A stretch of DNA of 64,000 nucleotides from Dysidea avara (Eukaryota; Porifera; Demospongiae; Dictyoceratida; Dysideidae), in the NCBI RefSeq assembly GCF_963678975.1, contig NC_089279.1:33072660-33136659 (forward strand), written 5' to 3'. Shown piece after piece: positions 1-9,906 of this stretch (the first letter of the stretch is position 1; every line of letters begins with the position of its first letter). The translations under genes and the position numbers were made by a program. The notes beneath the pieces are model-generated. The model was not told where the DNA came from and did no database searches. It was given only the letters and a program-made list of their open reading frames with translations.

Positions 1-578
1 ATTCAACCATGTTACAACCTCCCCACACTACCCGCAATCCAATGGCAAGGCTGAGAGTGTGGTAAAACGTGCAAAACTCTGCTGAAGAAAGCTAAGCTCA
101 CCAAGTCAGTTATCAACCTTGCACTGTTAAATCATCACAACACTCCAACGGAACCAACCAATTTTTCTGTAGCCCAACGCCTATTTGGTAGGCATACACG
201 GACACTCCTGCCTTCATCTACCACACTGCTCAAGCCTGGAATCCTTCAACAAGTTCCTGCTAAAATTAAAGCAGGTCAATGGAAGCAAGCCAAGCACTAT
301 AACAAGACATCTAAACCGCTTCCTCCCTTGAACAGTGGTGATCTGGTGCATGTGAGGTTACCTGGCAGTACTACATGGAGTTTAGGAGTGTGCAAGAATC
401 AGGTGGCACCAAGATTGTACTTGGCACAGTGTAAGGACACAATATGCCGGTGCAATCGCTGACATATAAGGAAGGCAAACACCAGCACAGCACGGGGCCA
501 ATATGATGTTCAAGGCACTACATAGAACAGACTGAAACCTGACTGACTGAACTGAACTCATTCTTATAATGGGAAAGG
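1..578 (+). pseudogene. Ty3/gypsy integrase C-terminal part, copy A
   Basis: This is the end of a gypsy pol gene, cut by the window edge and identical in layout to 39348-39925. The start encodes the last part of the integrase catalytic core, including the Glu of the D,D,E triad in the context GKAESVVK. It is followed by the integrase C-terminal region. A stop interrupts the frame just after the Glu, as in the other copy. A purine-rich tract (AATGGGAAAGG, 568-578) immediately precedes the LTR and is the likely polypurine tract. Not functional. Confidence 0.85.
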
Positions 579-700
579 TGTTGTAATGTAATTATGTGAT
601 TTTAGAATTACTATTGTATTTAGATAAATTCAGTTGATTTGTTGTAATTATTGAACTTGTACCTTGTGATTGTTGATGATTTGAATCTTATAACAAAACA
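579..700 (+). repeat. 3' LTR of gypsy element, copy A
   Basis: Short LTR of about 122 bp that starts TGTTGTAATG and ends TAACAAAACA, matching the LTRs at 32894-33004 and 39926-40045. It is followed by CCTAC, the same five bases that precede the 5' LTR at 32889-32893. That agrees with a 5-bp target duplication inherited by this duplicate. Confidence 0.85.
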
Positions 701-1666
701 CCTACTACTATATATAGAATATCACAAACATATTGATCCTATATGGTTGAATGAAAATATTTCTAGCAAGTGAAGTACTACTAACTAAATTCCAAGATTT
801 TGAATCCATTGGTTGAGAACAGCTAGGAGCGCATCGAATCCTATGGACAAGGGAGCATGTAACTCCACAAACAGCGAAATTCAAATATGGCTGCTGTGTA
901 CTATAATAAGTAACTTTTAAAATTTCCTAATTAGGATATTATGCAGAGGCGCATGCTCACGTACATCACAATCCTAGAAATTACTCCACTTGACTATTCT
1001 AAGCTCTACCTTCGACTTGACGATCTTCCTATCAAAGCAGCTTTACATTAAGACGCCTTTCTGTTCATTTTTGTCCATCCACAATACCATCTATTTTAAT
1101 GCTTGTTTAGCACATATTTGCATGATTCATGCTCTAAATAATGCACCGGTTAAATGCCGTGGTGCTTATTACCTTAGTTCAAAAAACTGACACAACAACT
1201 ATTGAAGCTCAACCACTACTTGATGCTCGAAAATGATGTTTAAGCTCTTATTTCAAATTGACCGTGGCACCACTCAAGTACAGCTACTATTAAAGGTATG
1301 ATTTTTAACTAAGGAAATACAGTATTCATCATTTGGCTTTGTTGTGTTCAAACTTCTGTACATACTGCTGTTAGTACATTGAAGACTGAGAACTGTTGAG
1401 CTACATTCAGTCATACAAATCACAGCTCAAATGTATCTGCTTTGTGTGCATGGTTAGGTTGTAGGTTCAATGGTGTGTGTGTTTTTTACATCTTTGTATT
1501 TTAAAGTTTGCTAGTGGTGTATCTATGTACACTGTACTATACATGCATTCAGGTTGCAAATGTTTCTTCATTATAGTAACAGATTGTACTTGACCAAATT
1601 TGCTGCCATGAAGGAGAAGTGAGGCATTAATATATAGTAGACAAACACACACACACACACATGTAC

Positions 1667-1840
1667 CTGGTGTACACATCACATCAGTACCATTCCATGT
1701 TGTGTTACTTTGACAGGTCCGAGTTTCACTACCACTTAACTCATAACCTTGATCACATGAGAAGGTACAAGTGTCTTCAAACATATTCCCAGTACAGTCA
1801 ATCATTCCATTATTAGGAGCAGTAAGTGATGGACATGACA
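1667..1840 (-). CDS. Sushi/CCP domain exon (a-type) of left paralogue
   Basis: A 174-bp symmetric phase 1-1 exon with acceptor CCTCAG and donor GTACAT on the minus strand. It encodes one complement-control-protein module with the four expected cysteines (SCPSLTAPNNGMIDCTGN, then TCTFSCDQGYEL, then TRTCQ, then a closing Cys after NGTDV) and a Trp before the last Cys. Sushi modules are extracellular protein-binding folds. It is nearly identical to the exon at 41027-41200. It lies in copy A, downstream of the left-hand reelin-like exons, and could be spliced into that paralogous gene, which runs off the window. Whether it is still used is unknown. Confidence 0.8.
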
Positions 1841-2104
1841 CTGAGGATTATAAACAGAAAACTATTTTTACTTCATTATCCACATTTCATTATAAGAGTG
1901 TATGTGAATACAGTACCAAAGCCTTTGTGTATGCTTTACGTATAGTTATAGGTTGCTTTACTGCATAAGGACTCTTAGAAGATTCATACATTAAATTATC
2001 CTTACTTACATACAGCCTTTATTATACTTTATAGAACTTCGCGTGGGTGAGATCTTTTTAAATTTCATAAAGTACACTCTCAGCTGGCCAACAGTGCTTC
2101 ATGA

Positions 2105-2191
2105 CCACAAAGAGTGCTTTATTGCACCACAAAGAGTGCTTTATTCGTTCAATAAAGCACTCTTTGCGGTGCAATAAAGCACTCTTTGTGG
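2105..2191. repeat. 41-bp-arm hairpin
   Basis: Arms 2105-2145 and 2151-2191 are inverted copies with one mismatch and a 5-base loop CGTTC. Each arm holds two copies of the unit AAAGAGTGCTTTATT. Sister copies at 41437-41470 and 45743-45780 have only one unit and no hairpin, so it formed after the duplication. Confidence 0.95.
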
Positions 2192-2634
2192 GCAATAAAG
2201 CACAGCTGCCTACATGCCTTAGTGCAGGCTAATAGCCTACGGGGCTCATGCCTGCATGACTAATCACCCCAGCCAATACAAATTCTACCACTGGATTGCT
2301 TTTATAGACATACCTAAATCCTGCAATGATGGGTGGGAGAAGTGTTACATTTGTTAATGTAAATGGACAAGTCCTAGAGATATCACAGAAATATTTCCCC
2401 ATGTGACGTGCAATAGAGTCGATTGTGGGTTGCGAGCAAAACCTGTCAAAATACGTGATGAACGTATTCCATGCCAAACTATGGTGAACTACGCGTGAGT
2501 TACTTTGTTAAACTAGTTTGTGTGCATTCATGCTGCTAATAGTTTGTGCAACACGTGTTAATTATGAGTCTTAGTGTATGGTGAAGCTACACGACTAGAA
2601 AGTTCCATAAATCATTTAAAGCATAGCCTTGCTC

Positions 2635-2755
2635 GTGCTATATGAAAAATAAAGCATTTGGCGCTTGGCCTCGATGCTAATAAAGCACTCAGCTTTGCCT
2701 CGTGCTTTATTAGCATCTCGGCCGCACACTTCATGCTTTATTTTTCATATAGCAC
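2635..2755. repeat. Nested palindrome (imperfect cruciform)
   Basis: Outer arms 2635-2657 and 2733-2755 (GTGCTATATGAAAAATAAAG and its inverse) enclose inner arms 2673-2688 and 2702-2717 (GATGCTAATAAAGCAC and its inverse). The spacer contains GCCTCG-type words. Copies B (about 41960-42050) and C (about 46270-46360) keep only part of this structure. Confidence 0.85.
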
Positions 2756-2915
2756 TCACATCTATGCTTTAACATATACAAATTCAACATCGTCACGGGT
2801 TGTGCATTTGACATAAGAAGTATTAAAATATTAAGACATTTTTTACCACTAAATAAAGATTGAGACACTCTAATAGAGAAACTACATAAATAAAGTTCTT
2901 TGAGCGTAAGTGTGT

Positions 2916-2916
<1 letters not shown>

Positions 2917-2954
<38 letters not shown>

Positions 2955-3300
2955 CGTCTGTATTTGTGTGTATGTCAGTGAGTGTGTGCGTGCATGTATG
3001 CATCCATGCGATGCATGCATGTACGTATGTGTGTATATATGTATGTATGTGTATGTGTGTATGTATGTATGTATGTATGTATGTATGTATGTATGTATGT
3101 ATGTATGTATGTATGTATGTATGTATGTATGTATGTATGTATGTATGTATGTATGTATGTATGTATGTATGTATGTATGTATGTATGTATGTATGTATGT
3201 ATGCATGTATGTATGCGTGTGTGTATGTATGCATGCATGTATGTATGTATGCATGCATGTATGTATGTATGCATGCATGTATGTATGTATGTATGTGTGA
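2917..3300. repeat. (GT)n and (GTAT)n microsatellite, copy A
   Basis: A (TG)n run at about 2917-2951 leads into mixed TG/CATG sequence and then a long (GTAT)n array, uninterrupted from about 3060 to 3202 and degenerate to 3300. The same arrangement occurs at 42190-42630, 46515-46844 and 54942-55190 with different repeat numbers. Long open frames here are repeat artefacts. Confidence 0.97.
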
Positions 3301-3308
3301 AAGCATGT

Positions 3309-3959
3309 CAGGGGCGTAGCCAGGATTTTTTTGAAGGGGGTTCGAATTCAAAGTGGAATGTATTTAGGGGAAGGCCTGGGTGCTTCCCCTAGACCATGTA
3401 AGAACAAAAATATGTATACAAAAAAATGTGCTCCTAGGCAGTAACATTAAAAGGTGCTGTTTGTGCATCTAACTAGCTAAAACCTACACACTGCTGTTTA
3501 TGCAGCTTATAGATATAACCTATTGCCATACTAACTAATCTCCACTACATACTGATAGCTAACTTAGCATACAGGAGCCCTCCACACTTGAGTCCTTTAG
3601 TTGGCAATACTTTCTTCCACGTATACATTATGTTCGGCTGGTCCTGCTGTTGATGGTCAGTAACCTGATGCATGCATAATACAACCACTCAAGTTTATCA
3701 CAGCTGCTGCCTTGTGATTTGTCTCAAGACAATTCTTTGAAGTTTTAACCATGCATCACGTGTACAATTGATCACATGATGCAATAGATGTATTAATGAG
3801 ACGTGACCCTCAAGAGTAGTACAGAGGAGTGCCAGTAGGCAAGTAGCTACTGGAGAGCTCCAGGGCTGTAAGATTTGGTGTGATTTTTAATTTCAAAAAA
3901 TTCTGCCTCTGCAAGGGGGGTTTGTCTGAACTATCCGAACCCCCCTGGCTATGCCCTTA
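3309..3959. mobile_element. CAGGGGCGTAGCCAGG-type MITE, copy A
   Basis: A 651-bp non-autonomous DNA element. The left end CAGGGGCGTAGCCAGG is inverted at the right end (CCTGGCTATGCCCTT). The flanks carry CATGT on both sides (3304-3308, 3960-3964), a 5-bp target duplication. It has no transposase. Copies sit at the same place in the duplicates (42641-43291 and 55208-55857), and the related unit near 31690 lacks it. Termini and target length suggest a hAT-like mover; this is inference. Confidence 0.85.
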
Positions 3960-4401
3960 CATGTACATATGTATAGAAATATGAGTTGAAAAGTGTTTGG
4001 AAGATAGAAACTTATTGTAGGTTATTAGCATCCCCAATAAAAATACACAGTAATCAAAATGAATTTAGGTCAGCCTTGTTGGGAACCACAAAGGCATATA
4101 TAGTACTTATTTTGTGTGCACAACCAGAAGGCTAATCCAAAAAAAAAATATGATGATGGCAAACTTTGTTTCCACTACATCATGAAGAAATACCCATAAA
4201 CTCACATGTCTTTTAGCATATGGATACAAAAGGAACATAACCTTACTCTTTATGAACAGGTAAATCCAATGGTGTAGTAGATAAAACTGGAGCAATTAAA
4301 CTGTACACAAATGTTTATTTAGTATATGTGACTCGCTGAGTAAGAACTGGCTGTTTTTGCACATTCCTCAAATTCCATTTTATTGCTTCTCTGGCCTGCA
4401 G

Positions 4402-4574
4402 CAGCCCCTCCCCCTAATGAGACTGACCAGCCTACAGGTGCCAACGTGGCATCTGCTGCTGTCACTGCCGCTGTTGAAAATGTGCGATACTACATGACCC
4501 AAAGATTGGAAATAATACTAGTGAGATCAAGATACTCTTATACAGCAGTCACAGCTACACGTGTATTTTTATAG
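4402..4574 (+). CDS. Possible coding exon, unrecognised
   Basis: Immediately right of the copy-A breakpoint, a CTGCAG acceptor-like site opens a plus-strand frame with Ala/Pro/Thr-rich composition (PPPNETDQPTGANVASAAVT). It ends at TAG 4572-4574, and AATAAA-type poly(A) signals follow at about 4585-4595. Local GC content is higher than in surrounding intron sequence, which is why I list it. No family is recognised and no upstream exon on the plus strand is visible in the duplicated block, so it may be a fragment left by the rearrangement. Confidence 0.3.
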
Positions 4575-4987
4575 CAATGTTCTAATAAATAAAATATTTA
4601 GTGCAATAAAAATTATTAATTTAAAAATGAAGGAGATAATGAGAAACAAGTTTTCTCATTGTAGTGGTCTGAACAATAAGTATGACTGTCACAAATATTC
4701 TCCCATGATTTTTTTGTAGGGTAAATCTGTATGTGTCATTTTCTATATTACATTATATATCAATTGTACTATTTGCATAGCTCTAGGGTTAGTAGTTGTT
4801 TTGTGGCATTGGATAAGAGTCAAAGTATGTATTGGTGCATGTATTGTATTTCAAGCATTTAATTACATGAGAGTTAAGAAATCCTTTTGTATGGTAGGGC
4901 ATTTTGAAGCCTTATATGTGATGTCAAGTGTAAGATAGCAATGTCATCTATGATTATTTCATCCATTAAAATACTTTTGTTAAATAG

Positions 4988-5153
4988 GTTGTAAAGACGT
5001 ACGGATTGAAGGTGGTGGTCATTCTGGTAGACTAGAGTGTCAATTGGAAGATGGAACATGGGGTACTGTGTGTATGACAGGATTTGGGCCAAATGCTGCT
5101 AGAGCAGCTTGTAGCCAGATGGGATACTGTGGAACTGCTGATTACAAATCAGT
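4988..5153 (+). CDS. SRCR domain exon (plus strand)
   Basis: Acceptor TTAAATAG and donor GTAAGTG bound a 166-bp exon encoding the N-terminal half of a scavenger-receptor cysteine-rich module. It reads DVRIEGGGHSGRLECQ, then WGTVCMTGFGPNAARAAC, then a glycine-rich GYCGTADYKSV. This follows the SRCR consensus (VRL.GG...GRVEV, WGTVCDDGW, A.VVC.QLGY). SRCR domains are extracellular ligand-binding folds. A 27-bp micro-exon at 5847-5873 (CAG acceptor, GTATGT donor) continues in phase as PTGAFG, which fits the next SRCR block. A further candidate exon at 6122-6194 has splice sites but no recognisable fold. The strand is opposite to every other host exon nearby. A complete gene could not be assembled. 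Confidence 0.7.
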
Positions 5154-6349
5154 GTAAGTGCTCACATGATACACATGCACAAATGTCTCACTTAAACGTA
5201 CGTACAATCTACATAGGTTTACATTGTTGTTTCAATGTTTTATGCATGTGTCTAGGTATTAGATATCATAATTGCTATGGGGTATACATAGTGTAGCTTA
5301 TAAACTGGTTTGAGAAAGCACAACAGACAAGTAGCTAGCAGTATAAATGTTTGTTGTATAGAGTTTAGGGTTTGATATCCTGTCCACATCATATTCTGTA
5401 AAAGTCTGTACATGTAGTTCTAATTTTCTGTGTTGAAGAAGGTATATATATATATACATGTTATAAACTCAGGCAAACAATGTTTCATCAGCTGGTCATC
5501 GCATGAAAGCAAGGCATAGTAATGAAACCTCAAACACTTTTGATATGCTCTATCAAACCACACAACTGATCAATAACCATAATGTATAATAGGTTGGGCT
5601 ATTCTGGCCAATAATATCAATACCTTCATGGTGCCTTGGTAGAATTGGTTAGGTATAACCAAGTGCAATAGTGCCTTCAGTACAACCTGAAATATTTCCA
5701 AAAAATTACTATGAAATTAAACCAAAATAATTATTTAGTGGAATGTTCTACTGCTTGACTGACTGACCGACTAATTAATTAATGCCTTCAGACAAGCATA
5801 ACTTGATAATGGCTAATTGATTTTTTGCTGTTTGATATTGCTTCAGCCCGACAGGTGCCTTTGGCATACTGCAGTATGTATAATACATATTTCATAGTGG
5901 TAATCTGTGTCCTCCTTTGTGTCCCATTTGTCTTTGCTGACAATGCATGGTGTCGATTTGTGGTAGCACTGCTAGTGCTTCCCTATGTTTGACGGAAATT
6001 GTCTGAGTTTTCCGTTGTGGCTGGATTGACTGCAGAGGTCCTTCTTCTAGTGTTCTTTGTTTGTAATGCTGTGTAATGGGCTGAAAATAAAGCGTAATGG
6101 CCACTTCAGTATTTCATGCAGTAATCGATAGTTGGGGCGTATGTTCAGATGGAAAACTATACAATCCTGGAGCTATTCTTTCTGGTCCAATGTGGTATGC
6201 ATGGTTCACTGATCATAATGTTGGTCAATTATAAGGAAAAATTAAGAATTTTAAGTTTGATTTGGGGTCATAGAAATAAAAAAAGTAGTGAAGCAAGGGA
6301 AGTTGCTTGCACCTAAAGATATACTAGTGGACATTTGATCCCTAATTCA

Positions 6350-8140
6350 GTTGTGGGTATTGACTAAACCATATGCATGCAAAAACACTCGTTATTTTCA
6401 GTTACTGATTTATGTCACATTTCCGTTTGTTTTCTATAGGACACTGAAGAACATGTAATAGAGCCTTGAAAATGTTTTGACTAGTATGAGTCAGCATCCA
6501 CTGTACATGCAAAAGTTAATTAATAATGTGTTGTTGTATTGCAATTTAAAACTGAAAATGTACAAATACACAATAGGGAAAGTCCTGCTGGTACTAGGTT
6601 CCATAAAAGCACATGGTTAAACATGGTAAATCACATGGTCATGCAAGCACATGGTCAAGTAATCCTACTGGAAACATGTTGCAATATTAGCATCTTAGTA
6701 TGTATATGTGAGTATACATGTATGTTGAGTACCTGCACAAGTGTTGCAAAATTCATTGTTGCTATTGTCCATCTGATTTAAAAGGTTGAGACTTGTGGTC
6801 CGTAATTCTCTCTCAGCGCCATTAAATACTAAACTGAATTCTGTGTCAGAGCAGTCGTTAGCAGCTGACTGCACTGAACCAGAGTGACACTCAAGTCGTC
6901 TCATAAGTTCACTTTGTGTTCAAGATGAATAATAACATATTAAAGTGTGTATTATATACCTGGAGATTTCCTCAAAAGAGATTGTCAAAAATACTTGAGG
7001 ACAATCAATAATGATATCATCCACTGCCCAAGCTGGACTAGCTACAGTGTTATGTTGCACCCACCGGAATTGCACATTAACTGCTGTTTCATTTGGTACA
7101 ATAAATTCTAGTTCTTCTAGTAGAATACTCTCTGTATACACAAAAGGACAAAATGTTATCTGCATCCCAATTTAGTATACAGTAAATTACCATTATAAGA
7201 GCCCAGGGTAGTCCAGTCTATACCAGTCTTATACTGGAAATATACTGGGTGTGTTAAACTGCCATCTACATGTTCAGTGCCATTACAAAATTGTCCATCT
7301 TGAGAAACGTAAATGTTAAAATCTATTAAACTAGACAGGTACATATATGGAATTAATATACATACATGATAGTCTCTAAATGCACCTATGTAACTGTAAA
7401 TATTATGTGCTATGATGCTTCAAATGTTAGAGTCGATGGATGGGGAAGCATGTGCATTTAATTCAGGTAAACCTAGTGAGCCATGAATGAAAAAGTACAT
7501 ACATCATTGGCTGTAATAACAACAGTTTCAATAGTTACAGTTTCTACTGGCAGTCAACTTTCATACAGGATGTCACAGATACTTCTTTACTGAGAAGCGA
7601 CCCATTAATACTTTGAGGAATTATAATATTTTTGCCGATCACTAAACAGCACTTAATGAATGGTAACAAATTTCAACATGTCTATGTTTGAGAGCAGGTT
7701 GGAATACTGTTAACATGTAAACTACTGATAGTACTTTTCTAAAATTATATATAGAGAACATACCCACATATACTGGAAACTCCATACAGAAGCCCTCCTT
7801 TACAGCCTATATAATGCACACAACTTCAAGCTAATGGATAGCTGTATGCTTCAATCAAGTGTGCATATACTGAAATTTATGCAGTAGCTTTAATGACAAC
7901 CAAAAATGTTTATGTCATAAAATATATAATCAGGAATGTACACTGCCCAAACCAGCATATTCTTGTACGATTTCACTATTGTGACAGGTGATTACATAAT
8001 TCGTTGAAAAATGATTTTGTAGTTTGATGGGTATCATAATATAACAATTAAGGAACTTTGGAGGATGAGCTGGTAGCATTTACAGTTTCTCTTTGTCATA
8101 GCTGATAGATTTTATGTGTCTAGCTACATGCTATAAGAAA
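6350..8140. repeat. Segmental duplication (partner about 61210-63730)
   Basis: Exons, introns and upstream sequence match the region 61210-63730 in the same orientation. The partner carries about 0.8 kb of extra sequence (about 62725-63535) absent here. Similarity ends at about 8140 / 63725. The stretch 7331-8948 is otherwise intronic; a frame at 8234-8340 with a GTAGAT donor may be an exon, but I find no acceptor for it. Confidence 0.8.
6733..7330 (-). CDS. Reelin-like repeat, three exons (left paralogue)
   Basis: Three minus-strand exons, 7191-7330 (140 bp), 6960-7131 (172 bp) and 6733-6911 (179 bp), have GT-AG borders and matching phases. They encode a jelly-roll segment resembling the reelin subrepeat: IDFNIYVSQDGQFC, then an aromatic stretch with W of GIDWTTLGSYNG, then RWVQHNT and the signature AWAVDDIIIDC. 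The third exon encodes a Cys-containing linker ending before a sushi-phase junction. Exon lengths are identical to those of the right-hand copies at 61555-62152, so the two genes are recent paralogues. MAM or another beta-jelly-roll is an alternative family name; the AWAVDD signature favours reelin-like. Confidence 0.75.
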
Positions 8141-8948
8141 TAAAAGATCATTGGAAATGCATATCTAATTTGAATATCATAAGAAAAGTACATAATGCTC
8201 TTGTAAATATGATGTTATGGTTGTGACATCTACCTGTCTTGGACATCCAAACATAGAAATTAGAAAGAGAAAACCATCGTGAATATGATTGAAGTGTGAG
8301 TCCTCCGACAAAAATGTGACCACACATCAGATCCACCACAGTAGATCCATTGTGGGCAAGGCAAGGAAAACAATGTTGTGTACATAAAACAACAACAACA
8401 GCAACAACAACAACAACAACTGTACATAAACACTATAAGTCAGGGTTGATAGTCCATTCTTTACCGTTCCTACCAAAAAAAGATCCTCTGAAATACAGAG
8501 ATGGATGTTCTGGCCATTTCATTCAATAGGTCTTTGGCTTTTGAAATTGGTAAGTCCTGTTGTATGAAAGAAATTACATCCGTCCCATACTGAGACACTG
8601 ACACCTCAGCAAAATTTTCGTAGTCCAACTTAAAACTAATTGACATTGTGTTATTTTTAATGACTGAAATCTTTTCAGCAGCTATCTATTTTCAAAAAAA
8701 AATTCCGGGGGGGAGGCAATGCCCCCAGACCCGGTCTCTATCTTCCGTCATATTCAAATTCGCTCACCTTGATCACGTCACACAGAGGTTCACCTTGAAC
8801 CTACCCAGATAACAGTCTCGCTATGGCACTGTCGCATGCGCAGACAATCCCTGTCGAGTCACTGGATCATATATCTAGTTATAACTGTAGAGCGACCGCC
8901 CCTCAGTATTGATTGACGATACTGGTGTGACATACAGTACGCACTTAC

Positions 8949-9025
8949 CAATCCACACGTGCTAGAGCGCCAACATAAAGTCCCAGATCCACCAGTACTG
9001 CTACAAGTAACCCGCTGAACGTCAT
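8949..9025 (-). CDS. Candidate first exon with signal peptide (left paralogue)
   Basis: On the minus strand an ATG at 9025 opens a short frame with a hydrophobic core (LLVAVLVDLGLYVGALA) and reaches a GTAAGTGC donor at 8948. That is the expected form of a signal-peptide first exon for the secreted or membrane protein whose reelin-like exons follow downstream. Sequence around 8750-9180 is comparatively CpG-rich, as a promoter-proximal region would be. The ATG has an in-frame-terminated ATG five bases upstream (9030). Connection to the exons at 6733-7330 is inferred. Confidence 0.45.
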
Positions 9026-9326
9026 CTCATCGCTGACCCACTTCTACGAATCAATTTACTAACGGAGTTTTACTGACATAAGCTCCACCTTCACTTTCAA
9101 TTCGTATTCGTCTGAAGTTAATTGGTTAACTCAGTACTTTATTCGTAATTGACGTCATTTCTTCATCCAATGGAACGTGTTATTTGAGTGGGAAATAGAA
9201 GTCTCAATCACTAATGAGTTGTGGTCAGACAGTTAGCACTTTACACAAACACTTTTAACACAATTAGACATGCCATAAACCCTTTGTTAAAAAGAAAAAC
9301 ATTACAGAGTTCAGAACAAATACCCA

Positions 9327-9850
9327 TTAAAGCTGTTCCATTGCCTGTGTCAAGTCATTGATCAAGTCATTGACATCCTCCAATCCAACACTACAAAGGA
9401 GAAAGACAAAGAGGTAAATAGAATAGAGTACAATAACATTATTAATTTCACCAGAAAGGCATTGTGGTATGTAAAAGTTTTGAAGTAGAAAACTTTGGTA
9501 GTTGAGTGACTCGGACGAAAAATCTCATAATGCTAATTATTTGTATAATGGCTGGATTTGGAGGAAAAGTTGAAGAGTGATCTATGAAATGTATGAAAGT
9601 TTTTCACCACAAAAATGTTTGTATGTACAGTATCACCTGTCACTAGGGAAAGTGATGAGGTTTTTAATGCTATCAGATATCATGTTAAGGGATGCTGCTA
9701 TAATGATTTAGTTAGCTGAATTTCAAAGTGACCAAGAAGTATTGTTTGGAACATGGGATGTGTCATGAATACGTTTATACACTTTTGTAGAACACTTATT
9801 TACTTCACAGATAGCATTATCCAATTACTCAAGCAGCCTCTGTGTGTGGT

Positions 9851-9906
<56 letters not shown>

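Larger units (their letters stand above)
1..4393. repeat. Segmental duplication copy A (partner 39348-44046)
   Basis: This block matches 39348-44046 almost base for base. It covers the gypsy integrase end, the LTR, flanking sequence, a sushi exon, palindromes, the (GTAT)n array, a MITE and the following unique sequence. Similarity stops at about 4393, where copy A runs into the sequence beginning GCCTGCAGCAG while copy B continues with TTATCTAAAAT. Copy A differs from B by an extra hairpin at 2105-2191 and by loss of the b-type sushi exon that B carries at 43467-43643. The left end lies outside the window. Confidence 0.93.

Noticed and set aside
3060..3300. Regular short repeats considered as a CRISPR-like array
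   Set aside because: A pure tetranucleotide tandem repeat without spacers, in an animal genome.
2731..3392. Long open frames of alternating His/Ile/Tyr/Thr or Val/Cys/Met
   Set aside because: They translate the (GTAT)n/(GT)n arrays in every frame and also occur at 42190-42724, 46515-47002 and 54826-55342. They are repeat artefacts, not proteins.
8148..8339. Minus-strand frame with CGHIFVGGLTLQS considered as the N-terminal half of the reelin-like repeat
   Set aside because: It has a donor at 8233, but I find no acceptor and the junction phase does not fit the exon at 7191-7330.
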